From NCBI GenBank assembly GCA_947462515.1, contig CANHPJ010000092.1:1-6961 (forward strand): 6,961 nucleotides of DNA, in the 5' to 3' direction. Below are positions 1 through 6,062 of the stretch, piece by piece (within the stretch, counting starts at the first letter, position 1; each line of letters starts with the position of its first letter). This stretch comes from Bacteroidota bacterium (lineage in GTDB: Bacteria > Bacteroidota > Bacteroidia > JACCXN01). A program made the position numbers and the translations under genes. The notes beneath the pieces were generated by a model, which was not told where the DNA came from, did not search any database, and saw only the letters and a program-made list of their open reading frames with translations.

Positions 1-506
1 GGCATAATCATAAATTCTTGAATATCTATGCTATTATCTGCATGAGATCCTCCATTTAAAATATTCATCATTGGAACGGGAAGCAAGTTTGCATTAACTC
101 CCCCAATATATCTATACAAAGGCAGTCCTAATTCCTCAGCAGCAGCTTTTGAAACAGCAAGAGAAACTCCTAATATGGCATTAGCTCCTAAATTGGATTT
201 ATTCAAAGTGCCATCTAAATTAATCATAGCATTATCAATACCTGATTGATTAAAAATATACTGCCCCTTTAATTCTTCAAAAATAACTCCATTGACGTTT
301 TGAACCGCTTTCATCACCTCTTTCCCTAAATACCTTCCCTTATCACCATCCCTTAATTCAACAGCTTCATGCTTACCTGTTGATGCTCCTGATGGAACAG
401 CAGCTCTTCCGATAGCCCCTTGGTCGGTAATTACATCAACTTCTATTGTAGGATTTCCTCTTGAATCTAAAATTTGTCTGGCTTGAATACTTGCAATATA
501 ACTCAT
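1..506 (-). CDS. eno: Enolase, N-terminal part (3' end cut by window edge)
   Basis: Enolase interconverts 2-phosphoglycerate and phosphoenolpyruvate in glycolysis and gluconeogenesis, in the cytoplasm. This frame was translated by hand from the ATG at 506-504 and stays open to base 1, giving 168 complete codons of a protein that is usually about 430 residues. The N-terminal IxARQILDSRGNPT signature is at residues 4-20. The mobile catalytic loop SGASTG is at 39-44, and the GGSHADN segment with the substrate-binding histidine is at 152-158 (His155). It is followed by DIQEFMIMP with the conserved acidic residue Glu164. The C-terminal barrel with the Mg2+ ligands and the catalytic lysines lies outside the window. 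The gene follows carA after a 47-base AT-rich gap that has no terminator hairpin, so read-through from carA is possible. No Shine-Dalgarno sequence precedes the start; the upstream bases are A-rich. Identity is certain; only the end is missing. Confidence 0.97.
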   Translation of the reverse strand, partial: MSYIASIQARQILDSRGNPTIEVDVITDQGAIGRAAVPSGASTGKHEAVELRDGDKGRYLGKEVMKAVQNVNGVIFEELKGQYIFNQSGIDNAMINLDGTLNKSNLGANAILGVSLAVSKAAAEELGLPLYRYIGGVNANLLPVPMMNILNGGSHADNSIDIQEFMIM

Positions 507-553
507 ATTAGAATTTTGTTTTTTAAATTTAATAAAATAAAATGTAATATTTA

Positions 554-1672
554 TCAGATATGTAATAGCTTATACGCTCTCATGTTATCAATAAACTGAT
601 CAAATAAATATCTCGAATCATGAGGACCGGGTGATGACTCTGGATGATATTGTACTGAAAAAACTTTTTTGTCCTTTAACCTAATACCTGCCAAGCTTCC
701 ATCATTTAGATGTATGTGCGTAATAATAACATCCTTATTTAATTTAGCTTGTTCTATATCTACAACAAAACCATGATTCTGAGAAGTAACTTCACATTTA
801 CCTGTCTCTAAATTTTTAATTGGATGATTAATCCCTCTGTGACCATTGTGCATCTTAAAGGTAGAAAGTCCGATTGCTGTTGAAATAATTTGATGTCCTA
901 AACAAATACCAAAAATAGGATATTCGGTTTTTAATAAATCTTTTACTAATTCCACAATTTCCGGCATTGCTGATGGATCACCTGGTCCGTTAGTTAACAT
1001 GATTCCATCAGGCTCCCAAGAAAGCAACTCATCAATTGATGTTTGCATAGGAAAAACTCTAACAAGACATCCTCTATCTTCTAAACACCTTACAATATTT
1101 AACTTAACACCTAAATCAATTACAGATACCTTATAAATCGCGTCTGGTTGTCCATAATTAAGTATGCTTTTTGTAGATACCTTAGACGATAACTCTAAAC
1201 CCTCCATCGACGGAACTTTATTTAATAGTGACATTAACTTATCAATGTCTTGTTCCTCTGAAGAAATGATTGCATTCATAGTCCCCTTGTTTCGAATATA
1301 TCTTACAAGTGCACGTGTATCAATATCGCAAATAGCAACAACATTAGAAGCATTAAAATATTCATCTAAAGAGCCTGTCGCCCTGCTCCTTGAATAGCCA
1401 ATGTTAAAATTTTTACAAATTAAACCTGATATTTTAATTGAATCAGATTCAGTCTCTAAATTCTGCACACCATAATTACCTATATGAGCATTAGTGGTAA
1501 CAACTAATTGACCTAAATAAGATGGATCAGTAAAAATCTCTTGATAGCCAGTCATACCGGTATTAAAACATATTTCACCAGTAGCAGTTCCAATTTTACC
1601 CGCAGAATAACCTCTGAATATAGTTCCGTCTGCTAATAGTAAAACTGCTGGTATTTTATTTATGTATTTCAT
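554..1672 (-). CDS. carA: Carbamoyl-phosphate synthase small (glutaminase) subunit
   Basis: CarA hydrolyses glutamine and passes ammonia to the large subunit CarB, which makes carbamoyl phosphate for pyrimidine and arginine synthesis. The product is 372 residues, close to the 382 of E. coli. The small-chain domain fills about residues 8-140 (LADGTIFRG, FNTGMTGYQE and the TDPSY segment). A class I glutamine amidotransferase domain follows from about 182. The triad is visible: Cys257 in GICLGHQ, and His343 and Glu345 in QYHPE. The conserved NGPGDP (228-233), NGHRGINHP and SQNHGF (297-302) segments are also present, so the enzyme should be active. carB is not in the window. The gene begins just after the terminator that closes the ribosomal block, so it probably has its own promoter. 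No Shine-Dalgarno sequence is seen. The stop is TGA, the only TGA among the ten stops visible here. Confidence 0.97.
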   Translation of the reverse strand: MKYINKIPAVLLLADGTIFRGYSAGKIGTATGEICFNTGMTGYQEIFTDPSYLGQLVVTTNAHIGNYGVQNLETESDSIKISGLICKNFNIGYSRSRATGSLDEYFNASNVVAICDIDTRALVRYIRNKGTMNAIISSEEQDIDKLMSLLNKVPSMEGLELSSKVSTKSILNYGQPDAIYKVSVIDLGVKLNIVRCLEDRGCLVRVFPMQTSIDELLSWEPDGIMLTNGPGDPSAMPEIVELVKDLLKTEYPIFGICLGHQIISTAIGLSTFKMHNGHRGINHPIKNLETGKCEVTSQNHGFVVDIEQAKLNKDVIITHIHLNDGSLAGIRLKDKKVFSVQYHPESSPGPHDSRYLFDQFIDNMRAYKLLHI

Positions 1673-1689
1673 ATTGAATAAATTAAAAA

Positions 1690-1696
1690 CAAAATA
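1690..1696 (-). promoter_or_regulatory. Candidate -7 promoter element for carA
   Basis: On the minus strand this reads TATTTTG, close to the Bacteroidota -7 consensus TAnnTTTG but one base shorter in the spacer. It lies 17 bases before the carA ATG and just past the terminator, where a new promoter would be expected. No well-spaced TTTG -33 element was found, because the nearest ones fall inside the terminator hairpin and its T-tract. In DNA this AT-rich the match could be chance. Confidence 0.25.
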
Positions 1697-1707
1697 ATAT
1701 AAAGCAC

Positions 1708-1738
1708 AAAAAAAGGATAAAGCAAAAATACTTTATCC
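1708..1738 (-). terminator. Intrinsic terminator after rplQ
   Basis: On the minus strand there is a perfect 8-base-pair stem, GGATAAAG paired with CTTTATCC, with an 8-base loop, followed at once by seven T residues. It lies 26 bases past the rplQ stop codon and before carA. It has the form of a Rho-independent terminator and should end the ribosomal/rpoA transcript. The stem contains only three G-C pairs, so termination may be partial and some read-through into carA is possible. On the plus strand the stem is followed by a broken T-rich run, but no plus-strand gene is there to use it. Confidence 0.8.
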
Positions 1739-1764
1739 CTCTTTATTTTAATTCAATATATAAA

Positions 1765-2262
1765 CTATTCAGTTTTCGAATCAGATGATAATGTTTCATC
1801 TGATTGGTTAGTATTAACTACTGCTTCAGAAGAATCTTCTTTCTTTTTCTTACCTCTTCTTGTGGTTTTCGCTTTAGCAGATACCTTTTCATTTATCAAA
1901 AGTGTATTAAAATCAACTAACTCGATTAAACACATTTCTGCATTGTCACCTAATCTATTTCCAGTTTTGATAATTCGTGTGTATCCACCTGGACGATCAG
2001 CTACCTTCGGTGCGATATCTCTAAAAAGAGTAGTAACAGCTTCCTTACTTTGAAGATAAGAAAAAACAACTCTTCTTGAATTAGTTGAATCTTCTTTTGA
2101 CTTGGTTAAAAGAGGTTCAACATATACTCTCAAAGCTTTTGCTTTCGCAACTGTTGTATTTATTCTTTTATGAAGAAATAAAGAAATTGCAAGGTTAGAT
2201 AAAAGAGCTTTACGATGACTATGCGTTCTACCTAGATGATTAATTTTGTTTCCGTGTCTCAT
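1765..2262 (-). CDS. rplQ: 50S ribosomal protein L17
   Basis: L17 is a protein of the large ribosomal subunit that binds 23S rRNA near the exit of the peptide tunnel. The product is 165 residues. The conserved core spans about residues 1-120 and opens with MRHGNKINHLGRTHSHRKAL; RINTTVAKAKALR (33-45) and GGYTRIIKTGNRLGDNAEM (92-110) are also typical. E. coli L17 has 127 residues. The extra length here is a C-terminal tail (about 127-165) that starts lysine/arginine-rich (KTTRRGKKKK, 132-141) and then becomes acidic and serine-rich up to the end; tails of this kind are usual in Bacteroidota. It is the last gene of the ribosomal/rpoA block, 50 bases after rpoA, and is followed by an intrinsic terminator. 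The stop is TAG. Confidence 0.98.
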   Translation of the reverse strand: MRHGNKINHLGRTHSHRKALLSNLAISLFLHKRINTTVAKAKALRVYVEPLLTKSKEDSTNSRRVVFSYLQSKEAVTTLFRDIAPKVADRPGGYTRIIKTGNRLGDNAEMCLIELVDFNTLLINEKVSAKAKTTRRGKKKKEDSSEAVVNTNQSDETLSSDSKTE

Positions 2263-2312
2263 TTTAATTAAAATTTATTACTGTCTATACTAAAAACAGT
2301 GTAATACTTATA

Positions 2313-3305
2313 CTAATCCTTATCTAATTTATATTTTGATATATTCATACCAAAGTTAAGATTTTTAGCTTGAACTAAATCTTCTAACTCAGTTAAAGAT
2401 TTTTTACCAAAATTTCTAAATTTGAGTAGATCGTTTTTATTGTAGGAAACTAATTCACCAAGAGTTTCAACATCAGCGGCTTTTAAACAATTTAAAGCTC
2501 TAACTGATAAGTCCATATCAACTAATTTTGTTTTCAACAACTGTCTCATGTGAAGTGAAGTCTCATCAAATTCGTCAGCAGCAGATTTTTCCTCTATATC
2601 AAATGTAATCTTTTCATCTGAAAAAAGCATAAAATGCTGTATAAGTATTTTAGCTGCTTCTTTTAATGCTTCTTTAGGATGTATTGACCCGTCTGTAACT
2701 ATATCTAAGATAAGTTTCTCATAATCTGTTTTTTGCTCTACTCGATAATTTTCAATACTATACTTTACATTTCTAATAGGAGTATAGATTGCATCTATTG
2801 CAATTGTACCAAATGGAGCATTCAAATTTTTATTCTCCTCTGCAGGAAGATAACCTCTACCTTTATCTATAGTAAGATCCATTTTGATCTTAACGTTAGG
2901 CTCAAGATTACAAATAACTAAATCAGGGTTTAATACCTGAAATCCTGCAATAAACTTACCAATATCACCAGCTGTTAAAACATTTTTTCCTGAAAAATTA
3001 ACAGTAAATCGTTCATTTTCTGTGGATTCAATCTGTCTTTTGAATCTAACTTGCTTTAGATTCAAAACAATTTCTGTTACATCTTCAGCTATACCTGTCA
3101 AACTAGAAAACTCATGATCCACACCTTCTATTTTAACTGATGTGATTGAATAACCCTCCAAAGAAGATAATAATATTCTTCTCAATGAGTTACCTATTGT
3201 AATTCCATAACCAGGTTCTAATGGACGAAATTCAAATTGACCTTCATGTTCATTTGAATTTAACATTACAACTTTATCTGGTTTTTGAAAAGCTAAAATT
3301 CCCAT
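2313..3305 (-). CDS. rpoA: DNA-directed RNA polymerase alpha subunit
   Basis: The alpha subunit forms the dimer on which RNA polymerase core assembles, and its C-terminal domain binds upstream promoter DNA and activators. The product is 330 residues, the normal length. The N-terminal assembly domain (about 1-235) has FEFRPLEPGYGITIGNSLRRILLSSLEG (24-51), the dimerisation region, and NKGRGY-like DKGRGYLPAEEN (147-158). An acidic linker (about 236-250) joins it to the C-terminal domain (about 255-320). There VRALNCLKA (268-276) aligns with E. coli residues 264-272, so Arg269 and Asn272 match the DNA-contacting Arg265 and Asn268; NFGKKSLTELED (298-309) is the second DNA-contacting motif. It sits between rpsD and rplQ as in the classic alpha operon. 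No Shine-Dalgarno sequence; stop TAG. Confidence 0.99.
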   Translation of the reverse strand: MGILAFQKPDKVVMLNSNEHEGQFEFRPLEPGYGITIGNSLRRILLSSLEGYSITSVKIEGVDHEFSSLTGIAEDVTEIVLNLKQVRFKRQIESTENERFTVNFSGKNVLTAGDIGKFIAGFQVLNPDLVICNLEPNVKIKMDLTIDKGRGYLPAEENKNLNAPFGTIAIDAIYTPIRNVKYSIENYRVEQKTDYEKLILDIVTDGSIHPKEALKEAAKILIQHFMLFSDEKITFDIEEKSAADEFDETSLHMRQLLKTKLVDMDLSVRALNCLKAADVETLGELVSYNKNDLLKFRNFGKKSLTELEDLVQAKNLNFGMNISKYKLDKD

Positions 3306-3350
3306 ACTAGATATTTAGTTTAAATTAATATTAACTATAAATATGAAAAA

Positions 3351-3956
3351 CTATTTGGAGTATAATTCTACAATTAGTTGTTCCTTAATGTTTTCCGGAA
3401 TTTGTGCTCTTTCTGGAACAGAAATAAATTTTCCTGTAAGTGTTGATTTGTTCCATTCTAACCAAGAATAAGCATTAGAACTTGAGTTAATTGAATTAAC
3501 AATTGTTTCAAGAGTTTGAGATTTCTCTCTAACACCTACAGAATCACCTGGTTTTAATGTATATGATGGTATATTAACTAAATTACCGTTTACAGTTATA
3601 TGTCTATGAGAAACTAATTGTCTTGCACCACTCCTTGAAGGAGAAATACCAAGCCTGTAAACTACGTTATCTAATCTTGATTCTATAAGTTGTAATAATA
3701 ACTCTCCTGTAATACCTTTAGTACGAGAAGCTTTATCAAAAATTTTAGCAAATTGTTTTTCTAGAATACCATAGGTGTATTTAGCTTTTTGTTTCTCACC
3801 TAGTTGTAAACCATACTCTGATACTTTACCTCTTCTTTTAGATGCTCCATGTTGACCTGGAGGATAATTCTTTTTTTCTAAAGCTTTATCTGCACCAAAA
3901 ATTGGATCTCTGAACCTACGTGCAATTTTTGACTTTGGACCAATATATCTTGCCAT
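3351..3956 (-). CDS. rpsD: 30S ribosomal protein S4
   Basis: S4 is a primary 16S rRNA-binding protein that starts assembly of the 30S body and shapes the mRNA entry site. The product is 201 residues (E. coli 206). The N-terminal part holds ARYIGPKSKIARRF and the NYPPGQHG segment (30-37). An S4-type RNA-binding domain follows from about 92 (SRLDNVVYRLGISPSRSGARQLVSHRHITVNG, with the nucleic-acid-facing loop up to about 145). The C-terminus PERAQIPENIKEQLIVELYSK is typical. There is no cysteine anywhere in the protein, so the N-terminal zinc site of some S4 proteins is absent. In E. coli S4 represses its own operon by binding the rpsM leader; nothing like that structure can be recognised here. 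Gaps of 45-46 bases separate it from both neighbours. Stop TAG. Confidence 0.99.
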   Translation of the reverse strand: MARYIGPKSKIARRFRDPIFGADKALEKKNYPPGQHGASKRRGKVSEYGLQLGEKQKAKYTYGILEKQFAKIFDKASRTKGITGELLLQLIESRLDNVVYRLGISPSRSGARQLVSHRHITVNGNLVNIPSYTLKPGDSVGVREKSQTLETIVNSINSSSNAYSWLEWNKSTLTGKFISVPERAQIPENIKEQLIVELYSK

Positions 3957-4002
3957 TTGTAATTGAAATTATTATGTTTTTAAATATTAATACCCGTACT
4001 GA

Positions 4003-4395
4003 CTAAACTCTTCTTCTTTTAGGTGGACGACATCCATTATGTGGTAGTGGAGTAACATCTACAATTTCGGTTACTTCAATACCAGCATTATGTATAGTTC
4101 TAATCGCTGATTCTCTTCCACTACCAGGGCCTTTAACAAAAACTTTAACTTTTCTCAAACCCAAATCATGAGCTACTTTAGCACAATCATTTGCAGCTGT
4201 TAAAGCGGCATATGGTGTATTCTTTTTTGAACCTCTAAATCCCATTTTACCAGCAGATGACCAAGATATAACCTGACCAGTATTGTTAGTAAGTGAAATA
4301 ATAAGATTATTAAAAGTTGCACTTATGTGCGCTTGTCCAAGTGCATCAACTTTAACAACTCTCTTTTTTGTACTTTTCGCAGGTGCTTTTGCCAT
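4003..4395 (-). CDS. rpsK: 30S ribosomal protein S11
   Basis: S11 sits in the platform of the 30S subunit and helps form the cleft that holds mRNA and the codon-anticodon region. The product is 130 residues against 129 in E. coli. After a short lysine-rich N-terminus (about 1-15) come AHISATFNNLIISLTN (22-37), SWSSAGKMGFRGSKKNTPYAA (45-65), VKGPGSGRESAIR (88-100) and the hallmark C-terminus VTPLPHNGCRPPKRRRV (114-130). The start is fixed by the family N-terminus MAKA and by the A-rich leader, since no ribosome binding site helps. The gap to rpsM upstream is 97 bases, the largest inside the ribosomal block, and it contains a possible promoter element. Stop TAG. Confidence 0.99.
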   Translation of the reverse strand: MAKAPAKSTKKRVVKVDALGQAHISATFNNLIISLTNNTGQVISWSSAGKMGFRGSKKNTPYAALTAANDCAKVAHDLGLRKVKVFVKGPGSGRESAIRTIHNAGIEVTEIVDVTPLPHNGCRPPKRRRV

Positions 4396-4451
4396 TTTTT
4401 TTAAAGTGTAATATAAATTCTAAATCTTAAAAATAAAATAATATCAAGAAA

Positions 4452-4459
4452 CAAATTTA
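4452..4459 (-). promoter_or_regulatory. Candidate internal -7 promoter element before rpsK
   Basis: On the minus strand this reads TAAATTTG, an exact match to the Bacteroidota -7 consensus TAnnTTTG, 56 bases before the rpsK start and in the largest gap of the block. It could give extra transcription of rpsK-rpsD-rpoA-rplQ. The only -33-like sequence is TTTC about 16 bases upstream, which is weak and closer than usual. A chance match in AT-rich DNA is quite possible. Confidence 0.3.
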
Positions 4460-4492
4460 TACAAGATTATAGAAAGAAAAAAATATTAATTA

Positions 4493-4870
4493 TTATTTAG
4501 TTACTTTTTTCTTGTTAGCAACAGTTTTTCGTTTACCTTTTCTTGTTCTTGTATTATTTTTTGTTCTTTGACCTCTTACAGGTAAACCTACTCTATGACG
4601 AACCCCTCTATAACAACCTATATCCATTAATCTCTTAATATTAAGCTGAACCTCTGAACGAAGTGCACCTTCAACTTTAAACTTGTCGTTTATTAAATTC
4701 CTAATTTTTGATAATTGATCGTCATCCCAATCAGATACACGAATATTAAAGTCAATATCAGAATCTTTTAATATCTTTTGAGCAGAACTACGACCTATTC
4801 CGAAAATATAAGTTAATGCAATTTCGCCTCTTTTGTTTTTAGGTAAATCAATACCAGAAATTCTAGCCAT
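4493..4870 (-). CDS. rpsM: 30S ribosomal protein S13
   Basis: S13 lies in the head of the 30S subunit, contacts the P-site tRNA through its C-terminal tail, and forms bridges to the large subunit. The product is 125 residues (E. coli 118). The N-terminus MARISGIDLPKNKRGEIALTYIFGIG (1-26) carries the helix-turn-helix part that binds rRNA. The central region holds LRSEVQLNIKRLMDIGCYRGVRHRVGLPVRGQRTKNN, where the CYRGxRHRxGLPVRGQRT core is the family signature. The strongly basic tail (RTRKGKRKTVANKKKVTK, about 108-125) is the tRNA-contacting end. It follows rpmJ after 35 bases. In E. coli this is the first gene of the alpha operon; here it appears to continue from the secY-rpmJ block. Stop TAA. 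Confidence 0.99.
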   Translation of the reverse strand: MARISGIDLPKNKRGEIALTYIFGIGRSSAQKILKDSDIDFNIRVSDWDDDQLSKIRNLINDKFKVEGALRSEVQLNIKRLMDIGCYRGVRHRVGLPVRGQRTKNNTRTRKGKRKTVANKKKVTK

Positions 4871-4905
4871 GTTAATAAAAATTAAACTTAATTATAAAAA
4901 TCTAA

Positions 4906-5022
4906 TTACCCTTGTCTTTGTTTAAACTTAGGGTTCTTTTTGTTAATTACATAAAGACGACCTTTTCTTCGTACAATTTTACAGTCGACACTTCTTTTTT
5001 TGATAGATGCTCTTACTTTCAT
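4906..5022 (-). CDS. rpmJ: 50S ribosomal protein L36, zinc-free (C-minus) form
   Basis: This 38-residue gene was found by reading the minus strand between rpsM and infA. Translation from the ATG at 5022-5020 begins MKVRASIKKRSVDCKIVRRK and ends NKKNPKFKQRQG, followed by TAA; the length is exactly that of E. coli L36. L36 binds 23S rRNA in the large subunit and usually holds a zinc ion through three cysteines and a histidine (11, 14, 27 and 33 in E. coli). Here these positions are Ser11, Cys14, Asn27 and Phe33, so three of four ligands are gone and zinc binding is not expected. This matches the form known from Bacteroidota. It lies 28 bases after infA and 35 bases before rpsM. Confidence 0.97.
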   Translation of the reverse strand: MKVRASIKKRSVDCKIVRRKGRLYVINKKNPKFKQRQG

Positions 5023-5050
5023 TCTAAAAGTGATATTAATTGTTAGGTTA

Positions 5051-5269
5051 CTATTTGTATCTGTATGTTATTCTTCCTTTTGTTAAATCATAAGGCGACA
5101 TTTCAATCTTAACTTTATCACCAGGTAAAATTTTAATATAATGCATACGCATTTTACCTGAAATATGTGCTATCAAAATATGTCCATTCTCTAACTCAGC
5201 TCTAAACATAGCATTTGATAAGGCTTCAATAATTGTTGCGTCTTGTTCTATTAAACCTTGTTTGGCCAT
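5051..5269 (-). CDS. infA: Translation initiation factor IF-1
   Basis: IF-1 binds the ribosomal A site during initiation and works with IF-2 and IF-3 to select the initiator tRNA. The product is 72 residues, the same length as in E. coli, and is a single S1-type OB-fold domain. Diagnostic stretches are MAKQGLIEQDATIIEALSNA at the start, MFRAELENGHILIAHISGKMRMHYIKILPGDKV (21-53) and SPYDLTKGRITYRYK (58-72). The start ATG shares one base with the map stop codon (TAATG on the minus strand), which suggests translational coupling by re-initiation, since no Shine-Dalgarno sequence is present. E. coli keeps infA elsewhere on its chromosome; placement after map and before rpmJ is common in Gram-positive bacteria and Bacteroidota. 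Stop TAG. Confidence 0.99.
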   Translation of the reverse strand: MAKQGLIEQDATIIEALSNAMFRAELENGHILIAHISGKMRMHYIKILPGDKVKIEMSPYDLTKGRITYRYK

Positions 5270-6057
5270 TAAAAAATAATATTTTTCTTTATTAAAACTT
5301 CTTCTATTAGATAAAATGATGATAAAATCTCTGCTTTATCTTTTCTAACTACTACATCATGCTCGAAATGAGCTGAAAACTTTTTATCAGCTGTACGAAT
5401 AGTCCAACCATCAGAGTCTTGAACAACTTCCTTCTTTCCAAAATTAATCATAGGTTCGATAGCAAGTACAAGACCTTCCTTCAAAACCAATCCTGATCCT
5501 TTTCTACCATAATTTGGAACTTCAGGACTTTCATGAAGATTCTTACCCAAACCATGTCCAACCAATTCTCTTACAACTGAAAAACCATTATTTTCAGCAC
5601 ATTCCTGAATTGCATTACCAATATCACCAATACGATTACCAACTAAAACTTTTTCAATACCCTTATATAAAGATTCCTTTGTTATTTTAAGCAACTTAAG
5701 AACTGAGTCACTTACATTACCAACAGGAAAAGTATAAGCGGAATCTCCATAAAAACCATTCTTCAGTACTCCACAATCAACGGAAATTATATCGCCATCA
5801 TTAAGTGGCTTACTATTAGGTATTCCATGAACAACTTGGTCATTTATGGATATACACAAACTGTTAGGAAACTTATTGTATCCTTTAAAACCTGGAAACG
5901 CCGAATTATCCATAATAAACTCCTCTGCAAGTCTATCCAAATTTAAACCCGTAACACCCGGTTCAATAATTTTTGCTAACTCGGCAAGCGTAGCACCAAC
6001 AAGTAAAGAACTTTCTTTAATTAGGTTAATTTCCTCTTCGGTTTTATAAAAAATCAT
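5269..6057 (-). CDS. map: Methionine aminopeptidase, type I
   Basis: This enzyme removes the initiator methionine from new proteins whose second residue is small. The product is 262 residues (E. coli 264) and is a single pita-bread-fold domain. All five metal ligands can be located by alignment to E. coli: Asp94 (in SVDCG), Asp105 (in FYGDSAY), His168 (in VGHGLG), Glu201 (in AIEPM) and Glu232 (in FEHDVVV). The substrate-site histidines His77 (VVHGIP) and His175 (NLHESPE) are present too. The absence of an N-terminal extension makes it the short type I form. It starts 5 bases after the secY stop and overlaps infA by one base, so it is almost certainly co-transcribed with both. Bacillus has adk between secY and map; adk is absent here. 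Stop TAA. Confidence 0.98.
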   Translation of the reverse strand: MIFYKTEEEINLIKESSLLVGATLAELAKIIEPGVTGLNLDRLAEEFIMDNSAFPGFKGYNKFPNSLCISINDQVVHGIPNSKPLNDGDIISVDCGVLKNGFYGDSAYTFPVGNVSDSVLKLLKITKESLYKGIEKVLVGNRIGDIGNAIQECAENNGFSVVRELVGHGLGKNLHESPEVPNYGRKGSGLVLKEGLVLAIEPMINFGKKEVVQDSDGWTIRTADKKFSAHFEHDVVVRKDKAEILSSFYLIEEVLIKKNIIF

Positions 6058-6062
6058 CTATT

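Noticed and set aside
507..553. AT-rich gap between carA and eno, with partial -7-like matches such as TACATTTT on the minus strand
   Set aside because: No full TAnnTTTG, no paired -33 element and no hairpin; such near-matches are expected by chance in this composition.
1164..1397. Plus-strand open frame of 77 codons
   Set aside because: It lies wholly inside carA on the other strand; its product has no recognisable domain, and carA shows the conserved protein there.
1715..1738. The rplQ terminator hairpin read as a bidirectional terminator
   Set aside because: The plus-strand T run after the stem is interrupted by C and A, and no plus-strand gene ends there.
1862..2053. Plus-strand open frame of 63 codons
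   Set aside because: It is an antisense shadow of rplQ with no recognisable motif and no start signal.
2280..2300. Short inverted repeat ACTGT/ACAGT in the rplQ-rpoA gap
   Set aside because: Only five base pairs with an 11-base loop and no T-tract after it on the minus strand; too weak for a terminator.
2733..2921. Plus-strand open frame of 62 codons
   Set aside because: It lies antisense within rpoA; the apparent cysteine- and isoleucine-rich composition is what AT-rich antisense codons give.
5846..6049. Plus-strand open frame of 67 codons
   Set aside because: It is an antisense shadow of map, which has all of its catalytic residues in the other frame.
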